From Pluralibacter sp. (GTDB lineage: Bacteria; Pseudomonadota; Gammaproteobacteria; Enterobacterales; Enterobacteriaceae): a stretch of 36,897 bases of DNA. The position numbers and the translations under genes are program-made. Shown here in pieces: positions 23,628-31,123 of this stretch. The notes below the pieces were generated by a model. The model saw nothing but the letters and a program-made list of their open reading frames with translations. It ran no database searches and was not told the origin of the DNA. Each line of letters begins with the position of its first letter. Position 1 is the stretch's first letter. The stretch lies in contig NZ_JAFAGS010000008.1 in NCBI RefSeq assembly GCF_019237635.1, positions 1-36,897 of the forward strand, written 5' to 3'.

Positions 23628-23906
23628 TTACCGCACGCGATGCCAGACCAGCGGGTTCGTGCTGATGGTTTTCTCATCGCGCTGGCACTGCAATAATATC
23701 CCTTCCGCCTTGATCACTGCCCCTTCAGAGTAGTTTTGGTTCTCATAGATACAGCACTGGGAGCAGGGCTGCGTCTGCTGCGTATTGCTGCTGTTGCTGA
23801 ACACTTCAGGCGGTACGTTCACCTGAACCTCCGGGCGAAGTCGCTGGTCGGCCAGCACACCCGCGCTCATCGTCAGCGCCAGCAATGCCGTCAGTAATCG
23901 GGTCAT
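23628..23906 (-). CDS. ynjH: DUF1496 secreted protein YnjH
   Basis: The 92-residue product has a signal peptide (MTRLLTALLALTMSAGVLA, cleavage before DQRLRPEVQV) and a Cys-rich mature part: CSQCCIYENQNYSEGAVIKA and LLQCQRDEKT, then NPLVWHRV. It matches E. coli YnjH (about 90 residues), of unknown function. The start at 23906 has AAGGA six bases upstream; ATG 23912 touches the site. As in E. coli it is divergent from gdhA. Confidence 0.88.
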   Translation of the reverse strand: MTRLLTALLALTMSAGVLADQRLRPEVQVNVPPEVFSNSSNTQQTQPCSQCCIYENQNYSEGAVIKAEGILLQCQRDEKTISTNPLVWHRVR

Positions 23907-24129
23907 TTTCATTCCTTGTTGAAGAGGGTTCTTTTCACTATATCGGCTATGGACGGCACTATCTTAAATTTTTCCCGCCATCGCTTTTGGTTATGACGAG
24001 CCGCTGGTTATAAATTTTCCCTCACTGCCCTCTTTTTCCTTGCCTGCCGCTGCGCCCTGGGTGATATAGTCAAAAAAAGATAAGAATTTCATTTACAAAC
24101 ACAACAACAGACACAAGGAAATGATTACT

Positions 24130-25473
24130 ATGGACCATGCTTCTTCTCTGGAGACATTTCTAAACCATGTACAGCTGCGCGACCCTCATCAGCCGGAGTT
24201 CGCGCAGGCGGTACGTGAGGTCATGACCACCCTGTGGCCGTTCCTTGAGCAGAACCCGCGCTATCGCCAGATGGCCCTGCTGGAGCGGCTGGTCGAGCCG
24301 GAACGCGTGATTCAGTTTCGCGTCACCTGGGTTGATGACCGCAATCAGGTGCAGGTGAACCGCGCCTGGCGCGTGCAGTTCAGCTCGGCGATCGGCCCCT
24401 TTAAAGGCGGTATGCGTTTTCACCCTTCCGTGAATCTGTCGATCCTCAAGTTCCTCGGCTTTGAACAGACCTTTAAAAACGCGCTGACCACCCTGCCGAT
24501 GGGCGGGGGTAAAGGCGGCAGCGACTTCGACCCGAAAGGAAAAAGCGAAGGCGAAATCATGCGGTTTTGCCAGGCGCTGATGACCGAACTGTATCGTCAC
24601 CTCGGTGCGGATACCGACGTTCCGGCGGGGGATATCGGCGTAGGTGGACGTGAAGTCGGCTTTATGGCCGGAATGATGAAAAAGCTCTCAAACAACACCG
24701 CCTGCGTCTTTACCGGCAAGGGGCTGTCGTTTGGCGGCAGCTTGATCCGCCCTGAAGCGACCGGCTACGGGCTCATTTACTTCACCGACGCCATGCTCAA
24801 ACGTCACGGCCTCGGCGTTGAAGGTATGCGCGTGGCGGTCTCCGGCTCCGGCAACGTGGCGCAATACGCCATCGAAAAAGCCATGGCGCTGGGCGCCCGT
24901 GTGGTTACCGCTTCCGACTCCAGCGGCTCCGTTGTGGATGAAACCGGTTTTACAGCCGAGAAACTGGCGCGCCTGACGGAGATCAAAACCAGCCGCGACG
25001 GACGCGTGGCGGACTATGCCCGCGAGTTCGGCCTGCCGTACCTTGCAGGCCAGCAGCCGTGGTCGGTACCGGTGGACATCGCCTTGCCGTGCGCCACTCA
25101 GAACGAGCTGGATGTGGACGCCGCACGGACGCTTATCGCTAACGGCGTGAAGGCCGTTGCGGAAGGCGCCAATATGCCGACCACCATCGCCGCCACGGAC
25201 CTGTTCCTCGACGCGGGCGTGCTGTTTGCGCCAGGTAAAGCAGCGAACGCTGGCGGCGTGGCGACCTCGGGGCTTGAGATGGCGCAAAACGCCGCGCGGC
25301 TGGGCTGGAAGGCGGAGAAAGTGGATGCCCGTCTGCACCACATCATGCTGGATATTCACCAGGCCTGTGTGGCGTACGGCGGCGAAGGCAAGCAAACGCA
25401 TTACGTGCGCGGCGCCAACATCGCGGGCTTTGTGAAGGTCGCCGACGCGATGATGGGGCAAGGGGTGATTTAA
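24130..25473 (+). CDS. gdhA: NADP-specific glutamate dehydrogenase
   Basis: The 447-residue enzyme is the same length as E. coli GdhA and aligns almost throughout. It reductively aminates 2-oxoglutarate with ammonium and NADPH. Visible: RAWRVQFSSAIGPFKGG, the catalytic-lysine loop PMGGGKGGSDFDPKGKS (about 120-137), DVPAGDIGVGGREVG and the dinucleotide fold VAVSGSGNVAQYA (about 236-248). ATG 24130 is chosen because AAGGA is ten bases away and it gives the E. coli-like MDHASSLETFL; ATG 24121 is almost in contact with the site. A possible -10 TATAGT lies at 24065-24070. It ends before a REP element and a strong terminator. Confidence 0.97.
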   Translation: MDHASSLETFLNHVQLRDPHQPEFAQAVREVMTTLWPFLEQNPRYRQMALLERLVEPERVIQFRVTWVDDRNQVQVNRAWRVQFSSAIGPFKGGMRFHPSVNLSILKFLGFEQTFKNALTTLPMGGGKGGSDFDPKGKSEGEIMRFCQALMTELYRHLGADTDVPAGDIGVGGREVGFMAGMMKKLSNNTACVFTGKGLSFGGSLIRPEATGYGLIYFTDAMLKRHGLGVEGMRVAVSGSGNVAQYAIEKAMALGARVVTASDSSGSVVDETGFTAEKLARLTEIKTSRDGRVADYAREFGLPYLAGQQPWSVPVDIALPCATQNELDVDAARTLIANGVKAVAEGANMPTTIAATDLFLDAGVLFAPGKAANAGGVATSGLEMAQNAARLGWKAEKVDARLHHIMLDIHQACVAYGGEGKQTHYVRGANIAGFVKVADAMMGQGVI

Positions 25474-25488
25474 TCCTTCCGTTCTTTT

Positions 25489-25519
25489 GCCGGGTGGCGC
25501 TGCGCTTACCCGGCCTACA
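25489..25519. repeat. REP-type palindromic element
   Basis: GCCGGGTGGCGCTGCGC, TTA and CCCGGCCTACA follow the enterobacterial REP pattern (GCCGGATGGCG ... CCGGCCTACA). It is a single copy directly after gdhA, ahead of the terminator. Confidence 0.8.
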
Positions 25520-25533
25520 AACTGCAGGTCAAT

Positions 25534-25562
25534 GAGGGATTCAGGCAAGAATCCCTCTTTTT
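25534..25562 (+). terminator. gdhA intrinsic terminator
   Basis: GAGGGATTC (25534-25542), a six-base loop and GAATCCCTC (25549-25557) are followed by five T residues. It is a textbook terminator for gdhA, a few bases before the convergent yfeW stop. Confidence 0.85.
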
Positions 25563-25565
25563 ATC

Positions 25566-26867
25566 TTACGGTTTTAACGCGCCATACACCTGATCGACAA
25601 TCCATCCATAGGTCGCCGCCGGTAATAAACCGCTCGTAAACACGTTGGGGTTCACTTTTGGGTCTGCGACAGGTGAATGGGGTTTGTTACCCAGTATCAC
25701 TATCGCCATATGGTTGACGGGATCAATCGCGGTCAGCGTCCCCGTCCATCCGGTGTGACCATAGGTCTGCTCGCTGGCCAGTACGCCAAACGTCGGCGTC
25801 ATCGATGCATTGCCGTTCACGCGCCAGCCTAAACCAAACGTGACATCCTCTGCAGAACTGTGGGTGAACAGCGCAACGGTGGCTTTATCAAACAGCTTAA
25901 CGTTGCCATAGCCACCGCCGTTGAGTATCACCTGCATCAACACCGCCATATCGCTGGTCGTGGAGAATAACCCGGCATGGCCCGAGACGCCGCCCATGGC
26001 GTACCAGGCTTTTTCATCATGCACCTGCCCCCAGATCGTTGAGGTGCGAATATTCGGGAACGTTATCACCCCATCCCGTGTGTTGCCCTTCAGTTCCGTT
26101 GCGGCAATCTGTTCGCGGTTAAACCCTTTTTGCAGCGGATTAAACACCGTGTGCGTCAAGCCGAGCGGCTTATAAATGCTGTTCTCGACATAGGTATCCA
26201 GCGGCATCTGTACGACGGATTCAATGATAAATCCAAGGATCATGTAATCAACATCGCTGTAGATATGTTTCGTACCCGGCGCGTAATCCAGCGGCGTATT
26301 TTTAATCATTTCCAGCGTTGTCGCTTTATCCTGCGAATACAGCTTACCCGCCACTTTTTTATTCGGATACTGAGGGTCAGCAGGGAACCCCGCCGTATGA
26401 TGAAGGATATCGGTAATACGTAATGCGTCCTTACCCTTTATCGTATCGCCAGGCTGGTCAGCAAAACCGGGAATGTATTTAGAAACTAAATCATTCACAG
26501 CGATCTTTTTCTCATAAACCAGCTTCTGCAACGCAAAGTTGGTGGCGAACATTTTTGTGTTTGAGGCCAGATCGTACATCGTCGAGGTGGTGGCGCTTAT
26601 CGGCGTCGCCATTAACAAAGAACCCTCATATTTTTTCGCGTAGCCCCAGGCTTTCTGATAGACGATGTGGTTATCTTTCACGATCAGCAGGTTGATGCTG
26701 GGATACCCGGCAGCGATCTGGTTCTGAATCCAGTCATCCAGTTTATTCAGTTTTTTAACGTCAAACCCCACCTTATCCGGGCTTGCCGTGGTGAGTACAG
26801 GATACTCAGCCGCAAACGCGGACACAGAAATCGCTAACAAAGAAGCAAATGTCATGACCTTTTTCAT
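25566..26867 (-). CDS. yfeW: Penicillin-binding protein 4B (YfeW), serine hydrolase
   Basis: The 433-residue protein (E. coli YfeW 434) has a signal peptide (MKKVMTFASLLAISVSAFAA) and a class C beta-lactamase/DD-peptidase fold. It has SNTK as the SxxK nucleophile motif (about 95), YSD as the second motif (about 225) and YGHTGWTG as the KTG-like third motif (about 390). E. coli PBP4B has weak DD-carboxypeptidase activity. The ATG at 26867 or the ATG one codon upstream follows GAGGG. It is 10 bases downstream of murP, as in E. coli where murQ-murP-yfeW form an operon. It probably trims peptides from sugar-peptide fragments; this is inference. Confidence 0.93.
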   Translation of the reverse strand: MKKVMTFASLLAISVSAFAAEYPVLTTASPDKVGFDVKKLNKLDDWIQNQIAAGYPSINLLIVKDNHIVYQKAWGYAKKYEGSLLMATPISATTSTMYDLASNTKMFATNFALQKLVYEKKIAVNDLVSKYIPGFADQPGDTIKGKDALRITDILHHTAGFPADPQYPNKKVAGKLYSQDKATTLEMIKNTPLDYAPGTKHIYSDVDYMILGFIIESVVQMPLDTYVENSIYKPLGLTHTVFNPLQKGFNREQIAATELKGNTRDGVITFPNIRTSTIWGQVHDEKAWYAMGGVSGHAGLFSTTSDMAVLMQVILNGGGYGNVKLFDKATVALFTHSSAEDVTFGLGWRVNGNASMTPTFGVLASEQTYGHTGWTGTLTAIDPVNHMAIVILGNKPHSPVADPKVNPNVFTSGLLPAATYGWIVDQVYGALKP

Positions 26868-26877
26868 CATTATTCCC

Positions 26878-28299
26878 TCAATCCAGATCCACGTTTTTAC
26901 AGCCAAATACAGCGGTGATGACAAACCCGGCAACGTAGGAAATTAGCACCCCGCCGCCGTAGACAGCAATCGCCGGAAGAATGCCGCTGTCAGAGGTCAT
27001 CAGCGGCAGCGCAACCAGCCCGGAAGGGCCGAAGGCGCTGTTTAACCCCACGGGCAGCCCCAGCCAGGCCACAGTACCAATAAAGAGACCGCCAGTCGCT
27101 CCACCAACGCAGGCTGTGATAAAGGGTTTCATGCGCGGCAGCGTCACGCCATAGATTAACGGTTCGCCAACGCCCAGCAGACCGGGAATAATTGCGCCGC
27201 GAATCTGCGACCGCAGCGTCGAAGTATTTTCCGCTCGCCAGTACAACGCCAGCGCGGCGCCAACCTGCCCGGCACCCGCCATAGAAAGAATAGGAAACAG
27301 CGAGTTAAAACCTTGTGAATCCATCAACGCAAGATAAACAGGGATAAACCCCTGATGCACGCCAAAGACAACGGCGATAAGGAATACCCCTGCCAGCACC
27401 GCGCAGCCCAGAGGGTTACTGTTCAAATGCATAAACAGCCAGGACATACCCTGAAACAGCCAGACACCGACTGGCATAATGATGATGAACGTCACAATAG
27501 CGGTGACCGCCAGCGTCAGCATTGACGTTAAAATCATGTCCAGTTCGTCAGGAATATAGCGCCTGAAGAAACGCTCAATTTTAGCCCCAGCCCAGGCGGC
27601 AAGCAGAACGCCGATGATATTTCCTCGCGGATCAATGGCATGACCAAAGAAATCCTGCAATCCAGAGTAGTAACCGACCGTTGCTGTCGGGCTATAGCCG
27701 AGAATAAACAGCGCCGCGATAATCGCGCCATTGACTCCTGTACCGCCGAAGGCTTTTTGCGCGTTATAGCCAATCAGCACCACCAGAAACGTAAACAGCC
27801 CTTTGCTGAAGATCTTTAAGAAGTTCAGCACATCCGGCATCACCCCTTTGGCGTCTGGCGCAATATGCATCAGCGTACCCACCAGCGTGGCAATACCTAG
27901 CATCAGACCCGCCGCAATAAACCCTGGAATTAAGGGCGTGAAAATCGTCGCAAAGTTCGCCAGAAACTGCTGCAGTGATGACTGCTGCTTGCTTTTCATC
28001 TGGTTTTTGTTTTCTGCGGCGATGGCGTTTAAATCTTTCACTCCCAATAAATCGTTCATACTTTCGGCAGCGCGCTGCGCTTTACCGACACCAAAAATAA
28101 TTTGCACTTCGTTGCCATTAACTACCACACCGCTCACCGCGCCTTTAAGCACGGTATGTATCTCAGGTGCAATACGTGTGATGGCAAAGACCCGTAAACG
28201 CAATCGAGTCATGCAGTTACCGCAGTTGGTAATATTATCAGCACCGCCCACCAGCGTAATAATCTGCGTCAGCAATTCCTTGCTTATCGCTTTAGACAT
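26878..28299 (-). CDS. murP: MurP-type PTS EIIBC (N-acetylmuramate-like sugars)
   Basis: The 473-residue permease (E. coli MurP 474) has an N-terminal EIIB domain with phospho-Cys29 in [10 protein letters not shown], a linker at about 85-110 and an EIIC domain with about ten membrane helices. Family stretches include [61 protein letters not shown] and the C-terminal FGCKNVDLD. No EIIA is fused or nearby, as for MurP, which uses Crr. Imported MurNAc would arrive as MurNAc 6-phosphate. The gene sits in an operon after the porin and DUF2057 genes, with no murQ etherase, so the true substrate might be a related sugar. Confidence 0.88.
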   Translation of the reverse strand: MSKAISKELLTQIITLVGGADNITNCGNCMTRLRLRVFAITRIAPEIHTVLKGAVSGVVVNGNEVQIIFGVGKAQRAAESMNDLLGVKDLNAIAAENKNQMKSKQQSSLQQFLANFATIFTPLIPGFIAAGLMLGIATLVGTLMHIAPDAKGVMPDVLNFLKIFSKGLFTFLVVLIGYNAQKAFGGTGVNGAIIAALFILGYSPTATVGYYSGLQDFFGHAIDPRGNIIGVLLAAWAGAKIERFFRRYIPDELDMILTSMLTLAVTAIVTFIIIMPVGVWLFQGMSWLFMHLNSNPLGCAVLAGVFLIAVVFGVHQGFIPVYLALMDSQGFNSLFPILSMAGAGQVGAALALYWRAENTSTLRSQIRGAIIPGLLGVGEPLIYGVTLPRMKPFITACVGGATGGLFIGTVAWLGLPVGLNSAFGPSGLVALPLMTSDSGILPAIAVYGGGVLISYVAGFVITAVFGCKNVDLD

Positions 28300-28317
28300 G
28301 ATTAAACACTCCCTTCC

Positions 28318-28881
28318 TCAATTATTTAATAACCACTTCATGAATGACAGGCGTTGCTTATCCGATAAACGCAGATATTCATCTTTTATCCTGACAAGTT
28401 CATCACCCTTTTCCGTTACAGCAGATTCACTGTTTCGGTCTTCGGCAATGAGGAAGGATTTAAAATCCGAGAAAATATTGAAGCTTTGTTGATCAATTTT
28501 CTTTATGGAGAATGGCACCGGTTTATTATTGGCTGTCAACATAAACTGGGGATCTGCCGCTTGCCTCTTCGCTTCATTCTCATCGGTGACTTTTCGCGCT
28601 GACAACACCAGTTTGTCATCGGCATCATACTTAAACGACACAATATACGGTGAAGACGTTATCCTTCCTTTTCCCTGGTTCACCGATTCCGGATTAACAG
28701 CGCTGTCAAATTTTATCACCAGCTGATTATCGCCAGGCGGTAGGGAAACGTCTTTTGAAAACATCGAAACCTTCGCATTGCTGGCTGCGAGGGCGACAAC
28801 AGTATCGCCGAGTTCAAGATCGACATTGGCAAATGCGGACCACGAAATTATAAATGAAGAAAATAATATAATTCTTTTCAT
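28318..28881 (-). CDS. DUF2057 (YccT-family) secreted protein
   Basis: The 187-residue product has a signal peptide (MKRIILFSSFIISWSAFA, cleavage before NVDLELGD). It has the layout of DUF2057/YccT proteins: a beta-rich N-terminal half with LPPGDNQLVIKFDSAV, a middle segment DPQFMLTANNKPVPF, and a C-terminal helix LSDKQRLSFMKWLLNN. E. coli YccT (CsgI) is a periplasmic inhibitor of curli assembly, but this copy is clearly divergent and its role in a sugar-uptake operon is unknown. The start at 28881 has AGGGA six bases upstream; ATG 28887 touches that site. It lies 18 bases before murP and after an intercistronic hairpin. Confidence 0.75.
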   Translation of the reverse strand: MKRIILFSSFIISWSAFANVDLELGDTVVALAASNAKVSMFSKDVSLPPGDNQLVIKFDSAVNPESVNQGKGRITSSPYIVSFKYDADDKLVLSARKVTDENEAKRQAADPQFMLTANNKPVPFSIKKIDQQSFNIFSDFKSFLIAEDRNSESAVTEKGDELVRIKDEYLRLSDKQRLSFMKWLLNN

Positions 28882-28894
28882 AATCATTCCCTAT

Positions 28895-28923
28895 GAATAA
28901 GGGCGAACGACTTGCCCTTATTC
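28895..28923 (-). repeat. Intercistronic stem-loop between porin and DUF2057 genes
   Basis: GAATAAGGGC (28895-28904) and GCCCTTATTC (28914-28923) are perfect 10-bp arms around nine bases. On the minus-strand mRNA the hairpin ends two bases before the AGGGA site of the DUF2057 gene and has no U-run. It could stabilise the porin mRNA or lower downstream translation. Confidence 0.7.
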
Positions 28924-28944
28924 GAACATAATTTATATTTTCAG

Positions 28945-30030
28945 TTAAAACTCGTAGCGCAATCCCAAATGGAAATAATCGTCAGCGGGGTCGCTACCAC
29001 CGAACGAGACCGCTTTACCGGTTACCCGGTTTGTCCCACCCTCGCCATTACGCCATGAATATGAGCCATAAATTGAGCTTTTCGCCGTCACCTTGTATTG
29101 AACTTCAAAGGTGGTATCGCGAAGTTTGAGGTCGTCGCCATCAGTATTGATCAAATGACGGTAGCCAGCCCTAAGCCACCAGTCCGGCGTAAGAGAATAG
29201 ACGAGAGTGGCTTCCCAGTCTTTGTCCGTACTGTCAGGGCGGCCATCCAGATAGGTAACCGTATCTTCTGTATAGAGCAGACCCAGCATCGCATCACCGA
29301 GATAATAGCGACTGCCGATGCCCCACATCTGGTACTTATCGGCATCATCATCGGACTGGCCCGACTGGTCGCCATGTTTGGCTTGTGTCTGCTCTGCGGC
29401 AAGTACTGGCTGAAATTTACCCGCCGCGCCGAGATCGAGCGTGTAGCGTAGCGCGGCGTTTACGCCGTAATCCAGAGACGAGGTATTGTTCCCAATAATA
29501 TAGGCAGTTGAAATATCAAAATCACCAAGGGTGTTCTGATACTGAACCGTCCCGTCCTGACGGAAAACCTGAACGGCGGTGGAGTCGACAAAGTATGCCT
29601 GGCGGGCCACGGCCACATCCGACGAGGCGAACACATCGCCAATGTCCGTGAACATGATCAAACCAGAGGAGACTCGACCTGCGGTAATCTTTCCGTATTC
29701 TGCAAAATCAAGCCCGGCCCACACATATCGGGCCGTAAAATCATTGGGGTTTTCCGCCTTGATATTGTTGGCGTACTCTGCGGCGTTGACCTGGTACTGC
29801 GTAAAACCAATGACCGCAAATTTGTCATTGATCATTTGACGGGCAGAAAAACCAATGCGCGCGTCAAAATCACCCGAGGTATCCCCCGTCTTCTTATCGG
29901 AAACGTTAAAACCCAGTCGCCCATACAGATCGATATTAGAGCCATCATCAGCGCTGTAGATAACCGCTGCCTGAGAGGATGCAGTCAGAGATAATAATAA
30001 AAATGGCAGATACTTAATCCCTATTCTCAT
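28945..30030 (-). CDS. Outer-membrane general-porin-family protein (OmpC/OmpF fold)
   Basis: The 361-residue protein has a signal peptide (MRIGIKYLPFLLLSLTASSQA) and a mature start AVIYSADDGSNIDLYGRLGF like classical trimeric porins. It has alternating amphipathic strands and a C-terminal phenylalanine (FHLGLRYEF) as required for BAM recognition. Length and pattern fit a 16-strand porin, though it is divergent from OmpC, OmpF and PhoE. It is the first gene of the mur-like operon, so it probably lets the same amino-sugar or muropeptide fragments cross the outer membrane. AAGGTGA precedes the ATG. No E. coli mur locus has a porin, which makes this an unusual addition. Confidence 0.85.
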   Translation of the reverse strand: MRIGIKYLPFLLLSLTASSQAAVIYSADDGSNIDLYGRLGFNVSDKKTGDTSGDFDARIGFSARQMINDKFAVIGFTQYQVNAAEYANNIKAENPNDFTARYVWAGLDFAEYGKITAGRVSSGLIMFTDIGDVFASSDVAVARQAYFVDSTAVQVFRQDGTVQYQNTLGDFDISTAYIIGNNTSSLDYGVNAALRYTLDLGAAGKFQPVLAAEQTQAKHGDQSGQSDDDADKYQMWGIGSRYYLGDAMLGLLYTEDTVTYLDGRPDSTDKDWEATLVYSLTPDWWLRAGYRHLINTDGDDLKLRDTTFEVQYKVTAKSSIYGSYSWRNGEGGTNRVTGKAVSFGGSDPADDYFHLGLRYEF

Positions 30031-30107
30031 TTGCTCACCTTATATTAAAATCAAAAATCAAACAGAAGCAACGGATGGAATACTTGATCGTTTTTAAAAA
30101 ATTAAAA

Positions 30108-30131
30108 ATGGAAATTTTAATTCCTTTCCAT
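30108..30131. promoter_or_regulatory. Nested inverted repeat, candidate MurR-type operator
   Basis: ATGGAAA (30108-30114) and TTTCCAT (30125-30131) are inverted copies and enclose a second pair GGAA/TTCC. The sequence lies between the divergent porin and regulator genes, about 80 bases before the porin start. RpiR-type regulators commonly bind such repeats, but the match to the E. coli MurR operator could not be tested. Confidence 0.4.
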
Positions 30132-30135
30132 GCTT

Positions 30136-30151
30136 TGTGATGTTTGTCAAA
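30136..30151. promoter_or_regulatory. CRP-cAMP site (predicted)
   Basis: TGTGA, six bases, TCAAA matches nine of ten CRP core bases. It lies in the divergent spacer, 106 bases from the porin start, a position suited to class I activation of the porin-murP operon. The E. coli mur operon is also CRP-dependent. Confidence 0.6.
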
Positions 30152-30168
30152 ATAAGGTGAATACACAT

Positions 30169-30186
30169 TGCAAATCATCATTTGCA
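30169..30186. promoter_or_regulatory. Inverted repeat TGCAAAT-N4-ATTTGCA
   Basis: Perfect seven-base arms around CATC, 56 bases before the regulator start. Likely a second operator for autoregulation by the MurR-like protein; the assignment is inference from place and symmetry. Confidence 0.45.
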
Positions 30187-30241
30187 TTTATCATTAAGTG
30201 CATTTATATTGTTTTGATAAATGAAAAATTGGATATTTCTT

Positions 30242-31093
30242 ATGGGTTATTTAAATAAATTAAAAGCAGACATAAGATATTACACTGAAACAGAAAAGAA
30301 AATTGCGTTTTATATAATATCTCACCTGGACAGTTTTAAGGACTGCTCATCAAAATCCATTGCTGCATCGTTAAAAGTCGCCCAATCTTCTATCTCTAAA
30401 TTTTCACAAAAGCTCGGTGCCAGAGGGTTTACAGAGTTAAAAATGTTATTGATAGAAGAATATACGCTGGAGGTGAATAATAAACACAAAAAACACTTAC
30501 ATACTTCAATAGAAAAATCAGACTCTCTGGAGATAATTGCTCGAAAATTAATAAGAGAAAAGCACGCCGCCATCGAAGAAACCACCAACAACATCAACTT
30601 CAATAATCTTCGCGAAATCATTAAGGTCATTCACTCAGCCAACCATATTCAAATTACCGGGATCGGCGGTTCTGCGCTTACAGCCAAAGACCTGGCGTTT
30701 AAACTGATGAAAATTGGTTATCGGGTCACCTGCGAGATTGACTCCCATGTTCAAATCACGGTTGCGCAGGCGCTGAGTCATAGTGATGTGCAGATTGCAA
30801 TATCCTACTCTGGCAGAAAGAGAGAGATTTTAGTGGCGGCGGCGGCGGCAAAGGAAAGAGGCGCGAAAGTCATTGCCATCACCGCCCTGGCGCAAAATCA
30901 GCTGCAAAAGCTGGCCGATTATACGCTTGAAACCATTTCGAATGAGGATGAATGGCGCAGTTCCTCCATCTCATCGCGCACAGCGCAAAACTGCATTACC
31001 GACCTGCTTTTTGTCAGTCTATTGCAAATTAACGATCTGAAATCGCTGGAGTTAATTGAACGTAGCCGCAGCCTGATTAGCAAATTAGAGTAG
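30242..31093 (+). CDS. RpiR-family regulator, MurR-like
   Basis: The 283-residue protein (E. coli MurR 285) has an N-terminal RpiR helix-turn-helix (about 28-62: SKSIAASLKVAQSSISKFSQ, then KLGARGFTELK) and a SIS sugar-phosphate domain (about 120-265: ITGIGGSALTAKDLAFKLMK, IAISYSGRKREIL). The segment EWRSSSISSRTAQN, near the end of the domain, is nearly identical to MurR, which binds MurNAc 6-phosphate, so the inducer may be the same or similar. Start chosen at ATG 30242, giving MGYLNKL like the E. coli MLYLTKI; ATG 30221 has no ribosome site. It is divergent from the porin-DUF2057-murP-yfeW operon it presumably represses. Confidence 0.85.
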   Translation: MGYLNKLKADIRYYTETEKKIAFYIISHLDSFKDCSSKSIAASLKVAQSSISKFSQKLGARGFTELKMLLIEEYTLEVNNKHKKHLHTSIEKSDSLEIIARKLIREKHAAIEETTNNINFNNLREIIKVIHSANHIQITGIGGSALTAKDLAFKLMKIGYRVTCEIDSHVQITVAQALSHSDVQIAISYSGRKREILVAAAAAKERGAKVIAITALAQNQLQKLADYTLETISNEDEWRSSSISSRTAQNCITDLLFVSLLQINDLKSLELIERSRSLISKLE

Positions 31094-31118
31094 CGCTCTG
31101 TTCATGCAAAGAGCGCTA
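31091..31118. terminator. Stem-loop between regulator and topB
   Basis: TAGCGCTCT (31091-31099, containing the regulator stop) pairs perfectly with AGAGCGCTA (31110-31118). It lies between convergent stops and could act in both directions, though no T-run is present. Confidence 0.5.
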
Positions 31119-31123
31119 CAGAT

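Noticed and set aside
24160-25548. Long minus-strand frames opposite gdhA
   Set aside because: They are shadows of a conserved GC-rich gene; no family motifs or ribosome sites.
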